This document shows positions 1 through 10,450 of a stretch of DNA of 64,000 bases, piece by piece. The stretch's first letter is position 1; each line of letters opens with the position of its first letter. This DNA is from Rosa chinensis (taxonomy: Eukaryota; Streptophyta; Magnoliopsida; Rosales; Rosaceae), in assembly GCF_002994745.2 (NCBI RefSeq), contig NC_037094.1, positions 67,270,319 through 67,334,318 on the forward strand, read 5' to 3'. A program made the translations under genes and the position numbers. Below the pieces are notes generated by a model that did not search any database, had not been told where the DNA came from, and saw only the letters and a program-made list of their open reading frames with translations.

Positions 1-2140
1 GCTTATAAGAAACTAACATTTTCTGATAATGTATATAATAGAACACCGAATCAGAGAGCAAAGTTGAAGAAAAGCATGGATTGAAAGCTGTTTTTCCTGT
101 GTTTCCCTAAAGGCCTAAATCATAACATTTCACATATTGTCTACTATGCATAATACAAAAACTAAAATCACTTGGCTGTTAAATTATATCTCACACACTT
201 TTTGAACACACTGTTTGCCCAAATCATTCAAATCATACACAAAGGTAGGCACCTTGTTGTTCAATTTCATCTTTCCAACCACCTTCTCAGTTACTATAAA
301 ATATTGAACAATCTAGTCTGCATCAAACTACACTCCTAACTCTGCTCTACTTTATGTCATATTGCAATTATATCAAATTATATCAAAGTTATACCAACTA
401 AAGCTTTTCTAATAGCAAGACCAAATGGTTACTAGCAAAAGTGATTCGGCTTTAGATGTATGTATAATACTAGCAAAAGTCCCCGCGCGATGCTGCGGGA
501 TTTGTTGTTGTTAATAATTTTGTATGAAAAGCTCTATTGATGTGAACAATTGGGAGAAGTACAATTACAGATAAATGGTTACTATTCAGTTGTTCACTGC
601 TTGAAGAAAAAGAACAATCAAATGGTGCTTATAATTGATTTGTTAGTAAGTCAACCAATGTGAAATTGAAATTAGCTCCAACCAATCTGTGAAGTCTTCT
701 TACCCACCTAAAGATCTAGTTATCTCTGCAAGAGCATGGGAAATTAATACAGTGCTTTAATCTATACATGTATATAGACAACTGGGATTTCCATAGTGAT
801 ACTGCTAAGTTAGTTCAGTTAATCTGTACATAATGCAAGTCTAGTTAATCTGTATATGTTAACCTGTATTCTAAAGTATTATACTATATAACTATGCAAG
901 TCTAATGACTTTTACTCATTTGTTTACTTCTACATGCCAATTATGAAGTATATGTACTAATCTGTACATTTCTTTCTCTCTGTGCATGTGCAAGTGAATT
1001 GTTTATACTCAAAATTTAGCACAATCAATTGACCCTATCGATCCATACACAAAAGGCCATATTCTCTGTCAACTATCAGTAATATGCATTATTGTGTATA
1101 CTGATATGACAGATGTAAAATGTCAATTGTAAACAATGAAGGTTGCTTTTCCGATTTGATAAGCATTGTTGTGGATAAATTGATACGACCAATATGCACA
1201 GGTAAAGAGGGAAGCCTTGAATCAAATTAGAAAATTCTTAGCGAAAGCATAAAGGTAAATGTAGAAATATAACCAAATTGATAACTCAAATAATAAAATA
1301 AAATAAAATAAAAAAACAGTATAAAGATGGTTTACAGATTTTCATGAATAAACTGTGACTCAAAATTAATTAATCTACAACTTTCATTGTGGATAGTTTA
1401 AGCATAATTAGCTGTCAATTGTTTGACATCATTTAACATTTTTATTAACTCCTTCAGATTAGATAGAATTCACTTGTACATTTTCATTGGTAAATAACAG
1501 CTTAGTAGTTCTACCTCTATATCTACCCGAGGAATTCTATAAGACGGGATTACTAATATGTAGCCTACTTACCACAAAGTCTTTATTATCAATAACTTTA
1601 ATCTCTCATTGATTGTTGGACATGGACATCAAATGCATGTAGACTATTAAAAGTAAAAGTAATAGAATAACATGGAATTGAGAAGAACTTTAACTCTTTG
1701 TCATTTTAAGTTAGAGCTTTTGTGTTAGTCATGTCTCTGAATAACATTCGAAGAATCAATTATATGCACCCACATGTAAAAATTACTTCATTCCACATTT
1801 AGCCAAGATCATAGCAGAAATCGAAATAACACAACTTTGATACATAAAGGACTTAAAAGATTTGACAAAAATTCATCTCAACACTTACAGGTATGAAGAA
1901 AATATTTAATGCAATATCAGGTTAACCATCTTGGATATTATGGAAACTCTCAAAATAAAAGGAACAGTAATAGGAATAATTCAAGTGGCAGCCCTGAATA
2001 TTTCAGTTGCTGAAAATTTAAAAAGAGTTGCATATTGAATGCTATGTTAAAATACAGAAACTACCTTTTAGTGCGTGCAACCAAAGCAAAGAACTCAGAG
2101 CCGAATGACAAATTTGTCTAGCCAATCAAGAAAACACCAC
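1..2140. other. AT-rich intergenic DNA, no gene recognised
   Basis: I see no sustained coding signal, RNA gene or complete element in this stretch. Base composition is AT-rich throughout and stop codons are frequent in all frames. The only structured piece is the GC-rich hairpin motif near 467-500, listed separately. Part of this stretch may belong to the CACTA element whose right end is at 4433, because I could not find a left terminus for that element in the window. Confidence 0.5.
467..500. repeat. Transposon-terminus-like motif with GC hairpin
   Basis: The motif ATACTAGCAAAAGTCCCC is followed by a short hairpin (CCCGC...GCGGG). It stands out in AT-rich DNA and resembles termini of non-autonomous plant DNA elements. 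A related ATACTAG-type start occurs near 57665. No partner end was found here, so the element type is unknown. Confidence 0.3.
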
Positions 2141-2484
2141 TTTTAGCTCTCCACTCTCCAAGCAACTCTAATCTCCCTTGACTGAAATACAAAGCAAGGA
2201 TACGAAGTAGTTAGAGAGTAGTTTGTGTTGACATCTGTGCCTCTTGCACACAATTCAACTTCTACAAACAACTCCTCAGTTTCTATAAAACTACGAATAC
2301 AGAGATATAAAATGTCGAAGGCAGCTGTAAATTTCCAGTCAGATAAGAAATCAAGAAGGCCATCAGAAAATCTACCTGCAGCAAAGAGCAAAACAAACAT
2401 TACAATGAGTTAACCTGTCATTTTAAGTCATTAATGGAATGAACGTTTCAAACCAACAAAACATATCCAGATAGAGAAGCCCAC

Positions 2485-2587
2485 CTGTTAGAAACTCTTG
2501 ATAGTCTTCATAACCTCTTGCCCAATTCAGGTAACTTCTTCGATCCCAAAATTAGAGCAGCAAGACCAGCAATAATACCAAGATTTG
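2485..2587 (-). pseudogene. Captured exon of a thylakoid TatA/Tha4-like translocase gene
   Basis: Read on the minus strand between an acceptor (ACAG) and a donor (GTGG), this 103-bp segment encodes GIIAGLAALILGSKKLPELG, which matches the conserved membrane-helix, hinge and amphipathic-helix start of plant TatA/Tha4. After a frameshift the next frame reads KTIKSF, matching the family's KTVKSF that follows. In plants this protein is part of the twin-arginine translocase of the thylakoid membrane. Here only one exon remains, with a frameshift and stop, inside a CACTA element, so it is a captured fragment and not a gene. The family call rests on recall of the motif, not a database search. Confidence 0.6.
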
Positions 2588-2735
2588 CTGTACTAACTTC
2601 AATATATACAAACTCCAGACTTAACAGAAACTGCAGAAAAAGAAAGAAAGAAAGAAAAATATTCAAAATGACAACCAATTAAATTCCAATGAAAGAAAAT
2701 AAAAACCACAAAAGCACAAATCTTAAATAACTTAC

Positions 2736-2836
2736 CCTTTGCTGCTGTCAGTGAATCGATTTCACAAATCATCCCTTCAGCACCAGCAGTGTAAATAGAA
2801 GAACCACTTCTCACAAACATTATTGCACTAACACGT
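2736..2836 (-). pseudogene. Captured exon of a WD40-repeat protein gene
   Basis: A minus-strand segment bounded by acceptor CTGCAG and donor GTAAGT encodes RVSAIMFVRSGSSIYTAG followed by AEGMICEID. This is the pattern of one WD40 blade and resembles the start of plant WDR43/UTP5-like nucleolar proteins. Only one blade is present, with no start codon context or further blades, inside the CACTA element. It lies about 150 bp from the TatA-like exon in the same orientation, although the two families are unrelated. WD40 assignment is fairly sure; the WDR43-like assignment is tentative. Confidence 0.5.
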
Positions 2837-4084
2837 CTGCAGATGACAAAAGCCGCAATAGGGGGGATTAATTAGACAGCCCGAAACGTCAAAGACATTC
2901 ATTAAACATTTAGAACCATTAACCATATTCATTCAACACCAAAGTAAAGTTTAAGCAGAAATTGTATAACAACTCTCAAAATTGTTCACTGACCCAGCAA
3001 TCAAACAGAATCCATATTGAAATCAAAACCAGAATTTCAATATTTCAATCAAAATCGAAATTACGTGAACTTACCCCAAAAACTAAGTATCGATCACAAC
3101 CCTATACCCAAATCCCTCATCTTCTCCTTGGCTCAAAACGCAGTTATCCAAAACGCAGGTCCTCTTCCTGTCAAACATTAATTTCCAAAACGCAGCTCAT
3201 CGCTCAATCTCCTTGTTTCCAAGTCATTCCAACTCAATAGAAGAAACTCTCATCGAGCTTATTTGCTTTCTGTTTTCCTCCGATTTAAAGAACAGAAGAT
3301 TCATCAATAATCAGAAAACAAAACTTAAACACCTGATTCACAGCAGCACAACCAAGTAAAACCAACTAACAACACCAAAAGAACAACCCAAATACTCCTT
3401 TGCATAAAACCTACACAATAAGAACAAAATAATCATCACCATTCAAACAACAAAACACCCAAACATCTATAAAAACTGACAATCCAAACCTCAACAAAAA
3501 CCACCCACTGAAAACCACAAAACCATACCCAAACACATAGAAACCAAAATCATTACCTCAACAAAACATAAAAACCAAGATCAATTGAAACCCAACCACA
3601 ACAAAATCCACCGATTCAAAACCACAAAACTACAAGCATCAATAAAACATCACCTCCGATGAAAAACCTCTTCTCCTCCGATGCTTTTCTCTTATCTATA
3701 GATTTGGCACGGTAAACATCTAGAAGTCATGGAACTTCTGGAAGGGTCAGTGGAGGCTAAAAACAGAGAAAGTACACGGGTGGGTTACGATTCTCTGCTC
3801 TACGGGTTTCTAGACTTTCTGTGGCAACCCGAAAAGAGATGTGTCGCTGCCCGTCATGCAACCGCCGTCGATCATCGATTCGTCAAGGAGATTAGGAGAG
3901 AAATCTGGGTGAGAGAGGACTGGGTTTCAGAAATTAGATTTGATTTGAGAGAGGGCCGATTTTTGAGAGGTATAGAGTTTCTGGTTGGCGCAAGAGAGTT
4001 TTAGACAGAGAGGTTTGTGGGAATGAAAAACACGAAGCTGTAGGTTTTGTGTTTTGTCAAAACAGAAGGACTTCAAATAAAAAA

Positions 4085-4420
4085 AGTCAAACACTCCTTA
4101 TTCAAACAACAGAATTTCTTAGCTCTGTTGTCTGAATAGTTTTACATTCACTGGTCACCCATAGGGTTTGGGCAATTAGGAGGGAAAAGAATTAATCTTG
4201 TTGGAGGGAAATCTAAACCTTTTGCTAAAAAAATTTTCATCTTTTCAGACGACATTTAAGTGTCGTCTGAGTCTGACCATATCTTCAAAATGAAACAAGC
4301 ATGGTTTCTCATTGTATTCAGACAACACATTTAATTTATGTGTCGTCTGAGTTTAGTCTGAAACACTCAGACGACAGAAAATGACTATTCTGTCGTCTGA
4401 ACTCTGTTGTCTGATAGCTT
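4085..4420. repeat. CACTA subterminal repeat array (right end)
   Basis: Copies of a short motif built on GTCTGA and its inverse TCAGAC occur in both orientations, several as TGTCGTCTGA or TGTTGTCTGA. Arrays like this near the ends of CACTA elements are the known binding sites of the TnpA-type protein; that role is inferred here from position and similarity. Confidence 0.65.
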
Positions 4421-4433
4421 TTTTGGCATAGTG

Positions 4434-4636
4434 ATTTACCTAGAATTTTTGAAACACATCAAGTGAAGTTTCTAAGTGAAAAAGTTCACAATACAAATTT
4501 TGAGAATTTAACCTCAAATTTTGAGGAAATTGTGTCAGTTGAGAATATAAATGTAGCATTGCCTTTAGAACAAGAACCATTAGCAACAGAAACTGTTACA
4601 GAAAACTAAGATGTACCTGATCAGGTACCTGATTGT
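4434..4636 (+). pseudogene. Ty1/copia polyprotein remnant (integrase-RT linker)
   Basis: Directly after the CACTA right end, one frame reads RIFETHQVKFLSEKVHNT and continues as an acidic, low-complexity stretch to a stop near 4610. A motif of the type RIFET-x-x-VKF is characteristic of the region between integrase and reverse transcriptase in Ty1/copia polyproteins. The rest of the element is absent on both sides: the CACTA end abuts it on the left and a gypsy LTR on the right. The CACTA element therefore probably inserted into a copia element that later decayed. Confidence 0.45.
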
Positions 4637-5412
4637 TAATGCTCAGAATACCGCCATATGATGTTGGCTTCCGATAACGTGGATGAGGATCCAATCTTCC
4701 GATACGTGTGCAGTTCACGAAATCCCTCTAATCTGTCAAGAGAAATACAACAGCGTCAAGAGGGGAGACCGCGGTTGGCGGTCTTCGCTCCTCCGATACT
4801 ACAGTTAAACGATGTACTTGTATTGATAAATGTAGTGGTAAATAGCTATTGAATGCTTAATCAATGAAGAGAGAGAAGTGGACCTTTTATAGGTGTCATA
4901 GTGAGCTACCTCAGTCTTGTTTTCGATGTGGTACTGCTACACTTCAGATTGCTGAGTTTTGGTCCTTTCTGCAAAGACAACTTTGGGTGGCGCGTGTCGG
5001 CGCGTCAAGGCATGTTTTGGCCTGGAGTTGGCTTGTCGGTGGAGGTTGTCTTTCTGTGTTTCCAGGGGTTACACTTTTGAAGCCATTCCGACAAGGTGAC
5101 ATGGTCAAGTCTAAGTGCTGATTATGGCCTGCAAGTGCTATGTATGTAGAAGTCCCCCAAGTCCCCAATCAAGGAAGGATTTCTTGGTTGGGGAGTTAAC
5201 CACAACTAAGGTGGAACCTTCAATTACATGTCGGGCATAAGCAGTGCGAGTGCGTCGTCAACCATGGATTTTGTCTGAATGAGCGCTTTTGCCCTTTCGG
5301 TGGGCCCCTACTAGGCCCTCCAGGGAGTCCCCCACTCCCCGGCTTAGAAAGACCTCCGTTTGGTCGGATGATTGTTTGTTGAGGGGAGCTGCTTGACATC
5401 ATGAGGCGGTGG
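4637..5412 (-). repeat. Probable 3' LTR of the Tat-like gypsy element
   Basis: Downstream of the truncated integrase on the minus strand this segment contains a TATA-type box (CTATAAAAGG, about 4889-4898) and ends GCATTAACA near 4637. The start TGATGTC near 5412 is a guess from position. There is no second LTR to compare with, so both limits are approximate. Confidence 0.4.
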
Positions 5413-5414
5413 GT

Positions 5415-7841
5415 AGTGATAATGATGGATAACGGCTCTACTAGTGCATGTGGAAGGTCTGCGTACTGCTGACATTTGTGACATGATCTTGATGTTTCTT
5501 TGGCGTCATCTCCCAATGTTGGCTAAAAATATCCTTGGCGCATGGTGCGGTTGGCTAATGATCTAGCTCCTGAGTGATTGCCGCATTCTCCAGCATGTAT
5601 TTTTGTTAGGACTTGTTTTCCCTCTTCTAGCGTTAAACATCTCAAGTGGGGATGTGTGAACCCTTGGCGGTAGAGCTTGCCACTTTGAATGTTGTGTCGT
5701 GTTGCCCTTCGTACCAGTCGTCTTGCTTCAACTTTGTCGGATGGCAATGTGCCGTCACGTTTGTAGTTGAGTATCTCATCCATCCAATTTGGGCTTACTT
5801 CGATGGTGTAAATTTCCGCCAGAGTTTTAGTGATCCTAGGTTTATCGAGGGTCTCCACCCTAGTATCTGCAGAACTTTGATGTGGTTGAGCTGTTGCCAG
5901 TCGTGCCAGGGAATCGGCTTTTGCATTCTTTTGTTGGGGTATTTGCATGATGTTGAATAAACTGAACTTGCCGAGCAGTGTCTTGGCGTACCCTAGGTAT
6001 GCCACCAGTTTTTTGTATTTGACCTAAAAAATGTCGTTGACCTGATTTACCAGCAACTGTGAGTCACTGAAGATGTTGACATTTTCTGCTCCACAATCGA
6101 TGGCCAATAATAACCTTGCGATAAGTGCCTCGTACTCCGCCATATTATTGGAGGCCTTAAAGTTGAACTTTAGGGGTACTCTACGTTAAGTCCCCCTGGC
6201 CCTGTGAGGATTATACCGGCGCCGCAAGCCTTGGAGCACGCTGAACTGTCTAGATAGAGATCCCACTGCGATTGTGTCTTCGCCTGTGTGGCTTCAGGGT
6301 GCTGAATGCTGTCCTCCGACATTACATCGGTGGTATGTTCCGGCTGTGGTTCCATTAACTCTGCTTTGAATTCAGCAATAGCTTGTCCCCTGATGGCTGT
6401 TCTTGGCTTGTACTTGATGTCGAACTCGCTGAATTCTATTGCCCATTTGCTAAGGCGTCCTGATTATTCCGGACTTTGGAGAACTTGCTTTAGCAGTTGA
6501 ATTGTGAGAACATGGATTGTATGTGCTTGGAAATATTGACGCAACCTCCTGGCGACCATTATGAGTGTTAGTGCAAGTTGCTCAAGTGGCAGGTACCTTG
6601 TTTCTGCTCCATTCATTCCTCTGCTGGCGTAGAATACCGGCAATTCTTCTGTTGCCTCCCTGCGGACAATCGTGCAGCTGATGGAGGATTTAGACACTGC
6701 TAGGTAGATGTATAGTATTTCGCTTGGTATCGGAGTTGAGAGTAGAGGAACGGAGGCCAAGTATTCCTTGAGGCTCTGAAACACCACTTCACAATTAGGA
6801 GTCCAATCTACCACTTTGCAATGGGATTGCTTCATTGCCTTGAAGAAGGGTAGGCATTTGTCGGTTAGCCTGGAAATGAACCGGGAAAGAGTCGTTAACT
6901 TTCCCTGCAGACTTTGTACCTCAACTTTTTTATCCGGAGATTTCATGTTGATGACTGCTTGCACTTTGTTGGGGTTAGCCTCTATTCCCCACCCACTGAC
7001 TATATATCCCAGGAACTTGCTAGCGGTTACACCAAAGAAGCATTTTTCCGGATTCAGGCGCATCCCATATGCCAGCAATATGGCAAAGATGATGCAAAGG
7101 TTGGCCACATGACCGCTGGCTTTTACGCTTTTGACAGCATGTCGTCGACATATACCTCAATGATCTTACCCAAGTGCTCCGTAAACATTACGTTCATCAA
7201 CCGTTGGTATGTGGCTCCGGCATTCTTGAGGCCAAAGGGCATGACATTGTAGCAATATAAACCCTTGTCGGTGGTGAACGTTGTCATTCCTGGTCGCCGG
7301 GGTGCATCTTTATCTGGCTGTACCCAAAAAAGGCATCCATCATACTGAGTAGTTCATGTCCTGCAGTCGCGTCAACTAATTGGTCAATGCGAGGAAGCGG
7401 AAAGCTATCCTTGGGGCATGCCTTATTCAATCCTTTGAAGTCGACACACATCCGACACTTCCGGTTAGGTTTCTTTACCATTACCACATTGGAGATCCAT
7501 TGTGGATAATGAACCTGACGAATGAAGTCTATGTCTCGCAACTTGGTAACCTTTTCCCTGATGGCCCGATATCTTTCTTCGTCAAATGCCCGTCGCTTCT
7601 GCTTGACGAGGTAAAAGGATGACTTGATGCTGAGCTTATGTTGAATTATATCAGGAGAGATTCCTGGCATGTCGGCGTACGACCATGCAAAGACTGCGGC
7701 ATTCTCCTTGAGAAACTGGGTGAGTTCAGCCGCTATCTCGGAGGAGAATTGGGCTCCGATACAAACAGTTCTCTTTGGGTGTTTGTCAGAGATGCTCACA
7801 ACGAGGAGCGACGTCTCAGGGTTGACGGGCTCTTCTTGTAG
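5415..7841 (-). pseudogene. Gypsy pol remnant: RT, RNase H, second RNase H, integrase start
   Basis: RT motifs are visible: WISNVVMVKKPNRKCRMCVD, LLSMMDAFFGYSQIKM and, across a frame break near 7140, YVDDM at the polymerase active site. RNase H follows, with PVFYASRGMNGAETRYLPLE. The second RNase H-like segment shows WDLYLDSSACSKACGAGI, then AEYEALIA and IFSDSQLLVNQV. The integrase zinc domain has HAGECGNHSGARSL and CHKCQQY, after which the catalytic core is missing. The reading frame is broken at least near 7284-7108, 6464-6355, 6170 and 6005. This is pol coding sequence of a dead retrotransposon and needs no host function. Confidence 0.8.
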
Positions 7842-7870
7842 TATTTTTCCTTGTCATCATGGGTCCCTAC

Positions 7871-8049
7871 CGACGCTGGAGTGCGAAAGCATGGGGAGCG
7901 AACAGGATTAGATACCCTGGTAGTCCATGCCGTAAACAATGAGTGTTCGCCCTTGGTCTATGAGGATCAGGGGCCCAGCTAACGCGTGAAACACTCCGCC
8001 TGGGGAGTACGGTCGCAAGACCGAAACTCAAAGGAATTGACGGGGGCCT

Positions 8050-8082
<33 letters not shown>

Positions 8083-8169
8083 ACAACGCGCAAAACCTTA
8101 CCAGCCCTTGACATATGAACAACAAAACCTGTCCTTAACTGGATGGTACTTACTTTCATACAGGTACTA

Positions 8170-8202
<33 letters not shown>

Positions 8203-8351
8203 TGGTCAAGTCCTATAACGAGCGAAACCCTCGTTTTGTGTTGCTGAGACATACGCCTAAGGAGAAAGTCTTTGCAACCGAAGTGAGCCGAGGAGCCGAG
8301 TGATGTGCCAGCGCTACTAATTGAGTGCCAGCACGTAGCTGTGCTGTCAGT
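7871..8351 (+). pseudogene. rrn18: NUMT: fragment of mitochondrial 18S rRNA (rrn18)
   Basis: About 480 bp match the 3' half of a small-subunit rRNA. Universal blocks are present: GGATTAGATACCCTGGTAGT, AACTCAAAGGAATTGACGGG and GGTTTAATTCGATACAACGC, then GTCGTCAGCTCGTGTCGTGA. The variant spellings, such as GATGTTTGGTCAAGTCCTAT and GCGAAACCCTCGTTTTGTGT, are those of plant mitochondrial 18S rRNA rather than plastid 16S or nuclear 18S. Both ends are abrupt and nuclear retrotransposon fragments lie on either side, so this is a nuclear insertion of mitochondrial DNA and not a working rRNA gene. A few substitutions (for example TACTACATGGCTG where GCTGCATGGCTG is usual) fit decay after transfer. Confidence 0.85.
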
Positions 8352-8455
8352 GCGCGCTGAAGTCTCTCTTTGAAAAGCCAGCCCTCACGGGTAGTACAGC
8401 AAGGTGGCAGATGTTACTCTCAGAGTTCGATATTGTGTACGTCACCCAGAAGCCC
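8352..8455 (+). pseudogene. Ty3/gypsy RNase H fragment
   Basis: Immediately after the rRNA fragment a plus-strand frame reads SLFEKPALTGSTARWQMLLS followed by EFDIVYVTQK. This is the end of the gypsy RNase H domain (the conserved ALTGR-ARW-LLSEFDI pattern). It is on the opposite strand from the Tat-like element at 4637-7862, so it comes from a different or inverted copy. Only about 33 codons remain. Confidence 0.6.
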
Positions 8456-8459
8456 TAAA

Positions 8460-10435
8460 TGAGAAAGACAAAAACTGCAAAACCGAACCTGTATGGATTC
8501 CGGCAGCATTTCCGGCCACACCACTACTAACTAAGCTCTGAAATTTTACCTGGATTATCTACACTCATGGAGGAACATTTGTTATGAAGAAGTCAAAAGG
8601 CCAATTCGGAACCTTCGGTGGAGATTCAATTGAAGGAAGAAAGGAGGAAAATGCACAAACGGACAAAGAAATAGGTCAACGGTGGTCAATGCCAGATTCC
8701 GGACTTTTCTGGCTGAGTTGGCTAGCCAAGAACATTGGTAGAGGACAAGAAAGAGCTGATTAGGGTTAAAGACTTTAGGTGGGAAAACTTTAGGTCTAGG
8801 TTATTTTGAAATTCAAAAGTTGAAAGATGACAAGTGATCCAATTCTTACACCTTACACTTTTGTCTCATATTTATTACCTTGTTTCCTAACACAATGACC
8901 CTTCTACCTTTATTTTTTCTTCTCCATCAAAATATCTATGGGCTTTCTAGGTCATTTCTATGTGGAATTAAAACTAGATCCACATTTTGTGCTTACACAT
9001 TTGTCAACCACATCTAGCCCTTCATTTCCTTTTATCTCCACCCTCCATTCATCACTTTTGGCCTATAAAAGCACCCTCCCCTCACTTTGGACATTTTTGA
9101 TGTATTCCTTCACCCATTTCATCTCCTTTCTCTCTCCATTTCCTCTCCATTTTCCATAATTCTTCATCTTTTAGGTAATTTAGTTTAGCTTTTGTGTAGA
9201 GAAAAGTGTAAAGTGTCTTGGGTTTTTACCAAAAACCAAAGATCCTTTACATCTTTGATCAATCACACCTTAGTTTCCATATATACAAGCCTTGTTCTTC
9301 ATAGCTTCTAAGAGTTTTGTGGATTTGTATGGCAATTTGGGTTTGAGAAAACCGAAATTTCCATACTTTGAAACATCTCTCACTAGTTTTGCATCAAGGG
9401 GAGCTAGTTTTGTAACCAACCGCTTTCTCTACTCTTCCTCTCTTTTGCTTGATGTTATTATGTTTATGGGTTTGATTTATGTAACTATGGGTTGTGAGTA
9501 GAATAAATTTGGGGCTAGGCCTTAGCCCTAGCCAAACTCATGTATAAAATAGTGTGATGCCATGTTTTTGATGAAAATGCATGTTTTGAATCCTTTAGCT
9601 ACTTTACTTTAATGCTTTCTTACATGTGTTTTTGGATTTGTCACCTAGAAGCATGTTGTAGGAATTAATGAAATCGGAAACTTAAGCTTGACAATCTTTT
9701 GTAACCGAGAAGCATGTGTAGCTAATAGGGTGGTGGTCTAGCTTATTCTTATGGGAAGAACTAGATTGCTTGGGTCCTTACCTTAAAATTAATGCTTGGT
9801 GCCATGAGTTTAAGAGGCGAGAGGCCTTAGGTTTTAAGACATCAAAGCCCTTTTATGTTTTAGCGAATGTAAATAGGACTAAGGTTGTGTGATCTAGGTT
9901 TGCTCTAGCAACATGGTTAGGTTGCATGATTAGTTGGTATCTCGGTTTCTCTAGAGAAAACCGAGGGGGAATTTATCAAAGCATGTTGTTATTTGAAAAT
10001 GGGTTACATTATATGCATGAGGGAGGCTAGGTGCAAAAATCTATGCTCCTATTTATCTCATTGATCAAAGTCTCTATTTTATTTTATTTTTATTAGCTTA
10101 GTTTATTTTTGTGCAACTTATTTTACTTTATAGAAATTAAAATCAACAAAACCGATTCACCACTTTACTATTGTAAATATCATTATTGATAGTGTTGGCT
10201 TCCAAAGGGCCGAGACTATTAATTTGTAAAAAGATAGACTCACATGTGTTTTCTAGGTTTTATTTTTGCGGTAATCTAGTTAGGGTTGAGTTACTCAATC
10301 CCTTGGGTACGATACTCTTACTTTTCCCCTTTACTAAAACTTGACCTCCTAATCTTGGGAGTAGGTAACATCACACAAATTTGCACATACTTTCATACTC
10401 ATGATGGAACCAACATCGGGGTTTAGGCTTCACGT
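8460..10435 (+). repeat. Probable decayed gypsy LTR and leader, no gene
   Basis: No coding gene is recognised. A TATA-like box (GGCCTATAAAAGCACCCTCC) lies near 9060-9080, and from 10280 the text GAGTTACTCAATCCCTTGGG, then TACGATACTCTTACTTTTCC resembles the 3' end of long LTRs in Athila/Tat-type gypsy elements. No partner LTR or clear primer-binding site was found. Short open frames at 8938-9159 and 9292-9501 have no recognisable domains and I do not call them genes. Confidence 0.3.
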
Positions 10436-10450
10436 CCCCCCCCCCCCCCC
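10436..10450. repeat. Poly-C run of 15
   Basis: Fifteen consecutive C residues in otherwise AT-rich DNA. This may be a genuine homopolymer or an assembly artefact. Confidence 0.8.

Larger units (their letters stand above)
2143..4433 (-). mobile_element. CACTA (En/Spm) element, right part only, carrying captured gene pieces
   Basis: The right terminus at 4421-4433 reads TTTTTGGCATAGTG, the inverse of the CACTATGCCAAAA ends that bound the complete element at 28362-34268. Just inside it are repeated GTCTGA/CAGAC units, the subterminal array typical of CACTA elements. No matching left end is visible, so the left limit given is only the edge of the region that looks like element cargo; the true end is outside the window or lost. 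Cargo on the minus strand includes exon-like pieces of a TatA/Tha4-like gene and a WD40 gene. No transposase was recognised, so this is a non-autonomous copy. Strand is given by the cargo. Confidence 0.6.
4637..7862 (-). mobile_element. Decayed Ty3/gypsy element, Tat-like lineage
   Basis: On the minus strand the order is reverse transcriptase (7800-7110), RNase H (7108-6464), a second RNase H-like domain (6355-6010), integrase zinc-binding domain (5700-5523), start of the integrase core (to about 5400) and an LTR-like segment. A second RNase H downstream of the first is a hallmark of the Tat/Ogre group. The element lacks gag and protease, the integrase core is deleted, and there are many stops and frameshifts. 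It is inactive. Its 5' side stops abruptly near 7862, a few bases from the mitochondrial rRNA fragment. Confidence 0.75.

Noticed and set aside
5220..5516. A separate host protein in the minus-strand frame
   Set aside because: It is the start of the gypsy integrase core (CHKCQQYADLPHA) running into LTR sequence.
7871..8351. A functional small-subunit rRNA gene
   Set aside because: Only about a quarter of the gene is present, with abrupt ends in retrotransposon DNA; it is a transferred mitochondrial fragment.
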